DNA of 64,000 nt from Noviherbaspirillum sp. Root189 (GTDB taxonomy: Bacteria > Pseudomonadota > Gammaproteobacteria > Burkholderiales > Burkholderiaceae_D): NCBI RefSeq assembly GCF_001428545.1, contig NZ_LMHZ01000067.1, positions 57,543 to 121,542 of the forward strand. The letters are read 5' to 3'. Position numbers and translations under genes: made by a program. Every line of letters begins with the position of its first letter. Position 1 is the stretch's first letter. This document shows positions 60,737-64,000 of the stretch, in pieces. Below the pieces are notes generated by a model. The model was given only the letters and a program-made list of their open reading frames with translations, did no database searches and was not told the origin of the DNA.

Positions 60737-61999
60737 CTACAGACGTGGGGTAAGGCCGTCGGCTAGCGACAGCCGGTAGGCGCGATAGCCGGGAACGAGA
60801 CTGGCGAGCAGACCTACGCCAATGACGGACAGCAGCAGAGGAATTTCTTCAAGTGAAAGCAGGGATAACGGCAGCGACAGCCCGAAGCGTGCCTCGGCCA
60901 GCGGCCCGAGCAAGGCGCCAGTTCCCGCCAGCAGCAGGATGCCAAGGCAACACCCGGCCAGTGTTAAACCTAATCCTTCGATCACCAGCATCAGCAAAAT
61001 ATCACCTGGCTGAGCGCCAACCGATCGCAAGATCGCCAACTCGCGGCGTCGCTCATTGAGGCCGGCCAGCACGACCGCAACCAGCCCACATAAGCCGACC
61101 AGCACCACTAGCGCTGAAATCAACAGCAGACTCCGCTCGACCACGGCTACCACTTGCCATAACTGGTCCAGAGCAACGCCGGGCAGGATAGCGAGCAATG
61201 GCTCGTCACGGAACTCGTTGACATAACGCTGTATTTTGAATACGGCGGCACGGCTCTTCAGGCCAACAAGGACCGCGGTGACCTGCTTCGGCCGCAGGTC
61301 AAACTTGCGGACGTGTTCGGCAGGAATATCCAGGCCCGGCATGCGCGATCCCCCTTGCCAGTCGAGATGGATTGCTTCGATGGCTTCCAGGCTGACATGC
61401 ACGCTGCGATCAACCGGTGTGCCGGTCCTTGCAAGGATGCCGGTAACGACGAAGGGTTTGTCACGATGTTCGCTCAACGCGATATCCTGCATGCCGTGAG
61501 TCAGCGAGATTTTGTCACCGGTGCGATAGCCAAGCCGATCGGCCACTTCAGCGCCAATCACGGCATCGAAAAGCTGCGTGAATGGTTTACCGGTGGTAAA
61601 TGCAAGCGGCCGATCGTCGCCGTAACGAAAGCGTTCGAAATAGGCAGCGCTGGTACCGAGTACCGGAAAGCCGTGATGTGAATCTCCCAGCGAGAGTGGA
61701 ATGGTCCACGCGACCGAAGGATGGCGAGCTAGCTGCTCGACGCTTTCCCAGCGTATGTTGTTGGTCGCTTCTCCCATGCGAAAGATCGCATACAGCATCA
61801 GTTGCACCGGGCTGGTGCGGGCGCCGACTACCAGGTCCGTGCCAGAGACTGACTGCGCAAAGTTGTTGTACGTATCGCGGCGGATGCGCTCGACGCCGAG
61901 CAGCATGCTGACACTCAATGCAATTGTCAGCATTACCAGACCAAGCGTCAGGCGGCGGTTCCAGGCGCTACGCAAGGCGAGCATAGCCAGGTGCTTCAC
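60737..61999 (-). CDS. FtsX/MacB-like ABC transporter permease
   Basis: 420 residues. One N-terminal membrane segment (about 17-34), a large periplasmic MacB-type domain (about 40-270; VVGARTSPVQLMLYAIFRMG), and three C-terminal membrane segments with NERRRELAILRSVGAQPGDIL between, the FtsX hallmark. Overlap of 4 nt with the ATPase gene. Such transporters usually transmit force or export rather than import ions directly. Confidence 0.9.
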   Translation of the reverse strand: MKHLAMLALRSAWNRRLTLGLVMLTIALSVSMLLGVERIRRDTYNNFAQSVSGTDLVVGARTSPVQLMLYAIFRMGEATNNIRWESVEQLARHPSVAWTIPLSLGDSHHGFPVLGTSAAYFERFRYGDDRPLAFTTGKPFTQLFDAVIGAEVADRLGYRTGDKISLTHGMQDIALSEHRDKPFVVTGILARTGTPVDRSVHVSLEAIEAIHLDWQGGSRMPGLDIPAEHVRKFDLRPKQVTAVLVGLKSRAAVFKIQRYVNEFRDEPLLAILPGVALDQLWQVVAVVERSLLLISALVVLVGLCGLVAVVLAGLNERRRELAILRSVGAQPGDILLMLVIEGLGLTLAGCCLGILLLAGTGALLGPLAEARFGLSLPLSLLSLEEIPLLLSVIGVGLLASLVPGYRAYRLSLADGLTPRL

Positions 62000-62709
62000 G
62001 ATGCACCTCCGGTCTCAGCACGCCGGTTGATCGACGCCAGACTTAGCTCACGACTAAATTGTGTGGCCAGCCGGCGATCGTGACTGACGAACAGGATAGT
62101 TGCGCCACCGCTCAATCCCTGCTGCAACAGAAGTTGGAGGAAGTCCGCCTGCCTTTCGGAATCCAATGCCGAAGTAGGCTCGTCGGCAATCAAGATCTCT
62201 GGCCGTCCCAACAGTGCGCGTGCCGCTGCCACCCGCTGTTGCTGCCCTACGCTCAGTTCGGTCACCGGACGCTGCAGTACCGCCTTGCCCAGTCCGAGCA
62301 CGTCCAGCAGCCGTTCAGCTTCGTCGGCCACAGTACCGGCTTGTGCTGCCCGCGCAGAACGTCGCTTTGAAAAACGACATGGCAAGAGCACATTGTCGAG
62401 CACCGGCAGATGCGGGATCAGATTGAACTGTTGAAAAATAAAGCCAATATGATCGACCCGAAAACGGTCGCGCGCGCGGCCGGATAAACTCATCAAGTCA
62501 GTGTCAAGCAGCTTCACGCTACCGTGCTGCGGCAGTAGTACGCCGCCAAGCAGTCCTAGCAGCGTGCTCTTCCCGCTACCACTCGGTCCGTGCAGGAACA
62601 CGGTTTCGCCCGGCAGCAATTGCAAGTTATCAATTTCCAGGCAGGGCTCGGGCGCACCGGGCCAGCCGAACTGAAGTTGATCAACAACAACTATTGGTTT
62701 GTCACGCAT
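61996..62709 (-). CDS. ABC transporter ATP-binding protein (MacB/LolD-like)
   Basis: 237 residues from the ATG at 62709; a TTG at 62724 is the alternative. Walker A GPSGSGKST, Q-loop FIFQQFNLIP, signature LSVGQQQR, Walker B ILIADEP with catalytic Glu, and H-loop VSHDRR. It overlaps the permease gene (ATGA) and lies 8 bases after zrgA-like. Drives the FtsX-like permease. Confidence 0.93.
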   Translation of the reverse strand: MRDKPIVVVDQLQFGWPGAPEPCLEIDNLQLLPGETVFLHGPSGSGKSTLLGLLGGVLLPQHGSVKLLDTDLMSLSGRARDRFRVDHIGFIFQQFNLIPHLPVLDNVLLPCRFSKRRSARAAQAGTVADEAERLLDVLGLGKAVLQRPVTELSVGQQQRVAAARALLGRPEILIADEPTSALDSERQADFLQLLLQQGLSGGATILFVSHDRRLATQFSRELSLASINRRAETGGAS

Positions 62710-62717
62710 AGCTTGTC

Positions 62718-63212
62718 TTACCAACTAAGACTGGGCCGTTTCCGGCTCAATTCGACGGCAGACTGCCGGCCTGGTGCCGCCAACTGCACCTTGACCCGGC
62801 CTAAGCCTGGAAAGACGTCAAACAGACGCAAGTTGATTTCCTTCAATGCGGCCGGTGACTTACAGCGGTACATGATGGTCGCGTGCAGTTCAGCATGGCC
62901 GTCACTCTCATGATCGCCGGGAAGCTCCAGGTCTACCGGATCAGCGCGGCAATCGGCTGCGGCAGTCGGGGTTAGCAGCGATTCAGGCTTGTGAAACTTT
63001 TCTTTCAATGCCTGGACCATCTTGTGCTCCTTGTCGTTGCGCGGGGCATGCTCGAATCCAATCAAATTCTCCAGAGGAGAGGTGAATTCGATTGTCGCTG
63101 TGTTGCCCTCGATTGCCGCCGTCATCTGCGCCACACCGTGTTGATGTACCTCTCCGGCGATAGCAGATCCGGTGACACACAGCAGGGCGAACAATGCATA
63201 TCGCTTAAGCAT
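62718..63212 (-). CDS. zrgA: DUF2796 (ZrgA family) periplasmic metal-binding protein
   Basis: 164 residues from MLKRYALFAL with GGAGGAG at good spacing. Signal peptide ending AIAG. Mature start EVHQHGVAQM is the DUF2796/ZrgA hallmark; more His/Asp clusters follow (HESDGHAELHATIMYRC). ZrgA binds zinc in Vibrio cholerae. No clear Zur box was seen upstream. The upstream 42-residue frame ends inside its first codons. Confidence 0.87.
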   Translation of the reverse strand: MLKRYALFALLCVTGSAIAGEVHQHGVAQMTAAIEGNTATIEFTSPLENLIGFEHAPRNDKEHKMVQALKEKFHKPESLLTPTAAADCRADPVDLELPGDHESDGHAELHATIMYRCKSPAALKEINLRLFDVFPGLGRVKVQLAAPGRQSAVELSRKRPSLSW

Positions 63213-63333
63213 CCGGACTCCTCCCCAAAGCAAGCATGGGAACGATAGAGACAATTGAGACGACGGCGACGATAGGCGGGACCACAACGGCCGGCATTCC
63301 TGCCATCGCGAGTAAACTTCGCTGGGCGTGCAT
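63205..63333 (-). CDS. 42-residue hydrophobic leader-like ORF overlapping zrgA
   Basis: A short frame reads MHAQRSLLAM, then a Val/Ile/Pro-rich stretch (VVVPPIVAVVSIVSIVPML), and stops inside the third codon of the zrgA-like gene. AAAGGAA stands 5 bases before its ATG. It may be a small membrane protein or a translational-coupling leader. No homologue known to me. Confidence 0.45.
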   Translation of the reverse strand: MHAQRSLLAMAGMPAVVVPPIVAVVSIVSIVPMLALGRSPDA

Positions 63334-63402
63334 GAAAATTCCTTTAAACAGAAATGCGCTTTGAACGGCACTACCCCGAGAGGATAGGTGCGCGACAGAG
63401 TA

Positions 63403-63762
63403 CTAACTAGTAGCGGATTTATCAGTTAAAGGGGGCGCGCGTGATGAGAAGTGGCTGACGAAGTAGGCATCCCAGGAGGACTCGTGATGGTCCCGGCTGG
63501 TGTTTGCCCCGGTACGCATGCAGGGCGACAGGTAAAATGGACTGTGCATGGTGATGCCGAGTGCCGCGGCATCAAATAAAACACAGGAGTGGTGCAGATG
63601 GGCAGCAGCATCGTCATCCGCGGAGATGGCAGCGGCATGCATGCTGGATGTTGCAAGACCGAAATGCGCAATTCTATGCTGCAGACCTGTCCATTGCGCA
63701 AACAGCAACAGCAACCCCAAAATTACAGGGAGTGCAGTGTTCGCGAATCGGATGCGATACAT
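63403..63762 (-). CDS. Small His-rich membrane protein (DUF2946-like)
   Basis: 119 residues from MYRIRFANTA; a longer frame to 63876 is possible, and neither has a clear ribosome-binding site. One membrane segment (LPVILGLLLLFAQWTGLQHRIAH), then His/Ser-rich region with AAAHLHHSCVLFDAAAL. This HxxH...HHSC layout recalls DUF2946 and other metal-site proteins. It starts the gene run leading to zrgA-like. Confidence 0.55.
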   Translation of the reverse strand: MYRIRFANTALPVILGLLLLFAQWTGLQHRIAHFGLATSSMHAAAISADDDAAAHLHHSCVLFDAAALGITMHSPFYLSPCMRTGANTSRDHHESSWDAYFVSHFSSRAPPLTDKSATS

Positions 63763-63880
63763 GTGTCGGAACAGGGATATGAGGATTATTGATGCAACTT
63801 GGTTGCGAGATCTTACCACAGCCTCATGCAGGCAAATCGAATTCGGCGCGGGTGCCCTGACCAGAGACATGGCCACGCGA

Positions 63881-64000
63881 CCCTGGAATATTTACGACCG
63901 CTATGAATTGGCAAGTTGACTCAACAAGGCAGCGAGCTTCGCAGTATCTACGGGCTTGACAAAATGGTGATCAAACCCGGCGGCAAGCGCGTTAACCCTG
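63881..64000. repeat. Direct repeat, right copy (cut by window edge)
   Basis: Matches 57359-57478 at 119 of 120 positions. The homology continues to the last base, so the true length is unknown. Confidence 0.9.
63901..64000 (-). CDS. C-terminal end of a receiver domain, probably a hybrid kinase (partial, runs off right edge)
   Basis: Minus-strand frame ending GFDHHFVKPVDTAKLAALLS, then QLANS and TAG. It equals the receiver tail at 57370 except that a C-to-A change on the coding strand gives an earlier stop. It is likely the 3' end of an intact or further hybrid histidine kinase beyond the window. Confidence 0.65.
   Translation of the reverse strand, partial: RVNALAAGFDHHFVKPVDTAKLAALLSQLANS

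Noticed and set aside
1..64000. CRISPR arrays, tRNA or rRNA genes, prophage or complete insertion sequences
   Set aside because: No regularly spaced repeats, tRNA-like cloverleaf sequences, rRNA sequence, integrase or transposase frames were recognised on either strand.

Overview
The window reads as a chromosomal segment of a betaproteobacterium of the order Burkholderiales, most like the Oxalobacteraceae (Herminiimonas/Herbaspirillum/Noviherbaspirillum type). This rests on the PA2778/PA2779-type pair, the minor-pilin operon with a PilY1 whose N-terminal motif reads DNAANFS, the DUF3079 and DUF2760/Hsp70 genes, and the denitrification set. No rRNA, tRNA, CRISPR array, prophage or complete insertion sequence was seen.

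Layout. 1-7.4 kb: a PA2778/PA2779 pair, a TetR regulator divergent from a flavin monooxygenase and an alpha/beta hydrolase (with the stub of a deleted short-chain dehydrogenase between them), yjdM, a CHASE3-GGDEF cyclase, dodecin, a FUSC fragment and a lipoprotein with an internal repeat. 7.8-16.9 kb: a type-B carboxylesterase, a large MscS-like channel, a single-domain response regulator, two small proteins and a class A penicillin-binding protein. 17.2-23.7 kb: a tightly overlapping pilE-fimT-pilV-pilW-pilX-pilY1 operon. 24.2-31.3 kb: a cardiolipin-synthase-like enzyme, an SRPBCC protein, a DUF4331 protein with a small lipoprotein, an NfeD/slipin pair and a small regulator. 31.6-36.9 kb: a three-gene operon encoding DUF2760 and two divergent Hsp70 proteins. 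37.3-57.3 kb: a denitrification and nitric-oxide island. 57.4-64 kb: a rearranged stretch with pseudogenes and a Zrg-like zinc-uptake operon, bounded by a 120-bp direct repeat.

The denitrification island is the functional core. It encodes a three-domain copper nitrite reductase (NirK with an extra N-terminal cupredoxin), a Dnr-type Crp/Fnr regulator, a B12-dependent ribonucleotide reductase, a quinol-type NO reductase (NorB), two NsrR-like Rrf2 repressors, NnrS, oxygen-independent HemN, a small cytochrome c, two hemerythrin-domain proteins, two DUF2249 proteins and a polytopic membrane protein. Dnr/FNR-like boxes precede nirK, the divergent outer-membrane gene, nnrS, hemN and perhaps the DUF4331 gene. 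A perfect NsrR-type palindrome lies just upstream of nnrS and a weaker one lies in the norB/nsrR intergenic region. A third palindromic motif, CCTTAA-N6-TTAAGR, recurs upstream of nrdJ, of the hemerythrin operon and next to the cytochrome c gene.

Signs of genome flux: a roughly 170-bp repeat with inverted ends occurs as one full copy and two partial copies, and supplies the stop codons of pilY1 and the tlpA-like gene. A second nnrS is a pseudogene. A hybrid histidine kinase is broken and joined to a YopJ-like (C55) acetyltransferase domain, and the tail of a near-identical kinase receiver domain runs off the right edge. All functions are inferred from sequence by eye; no database search was run.
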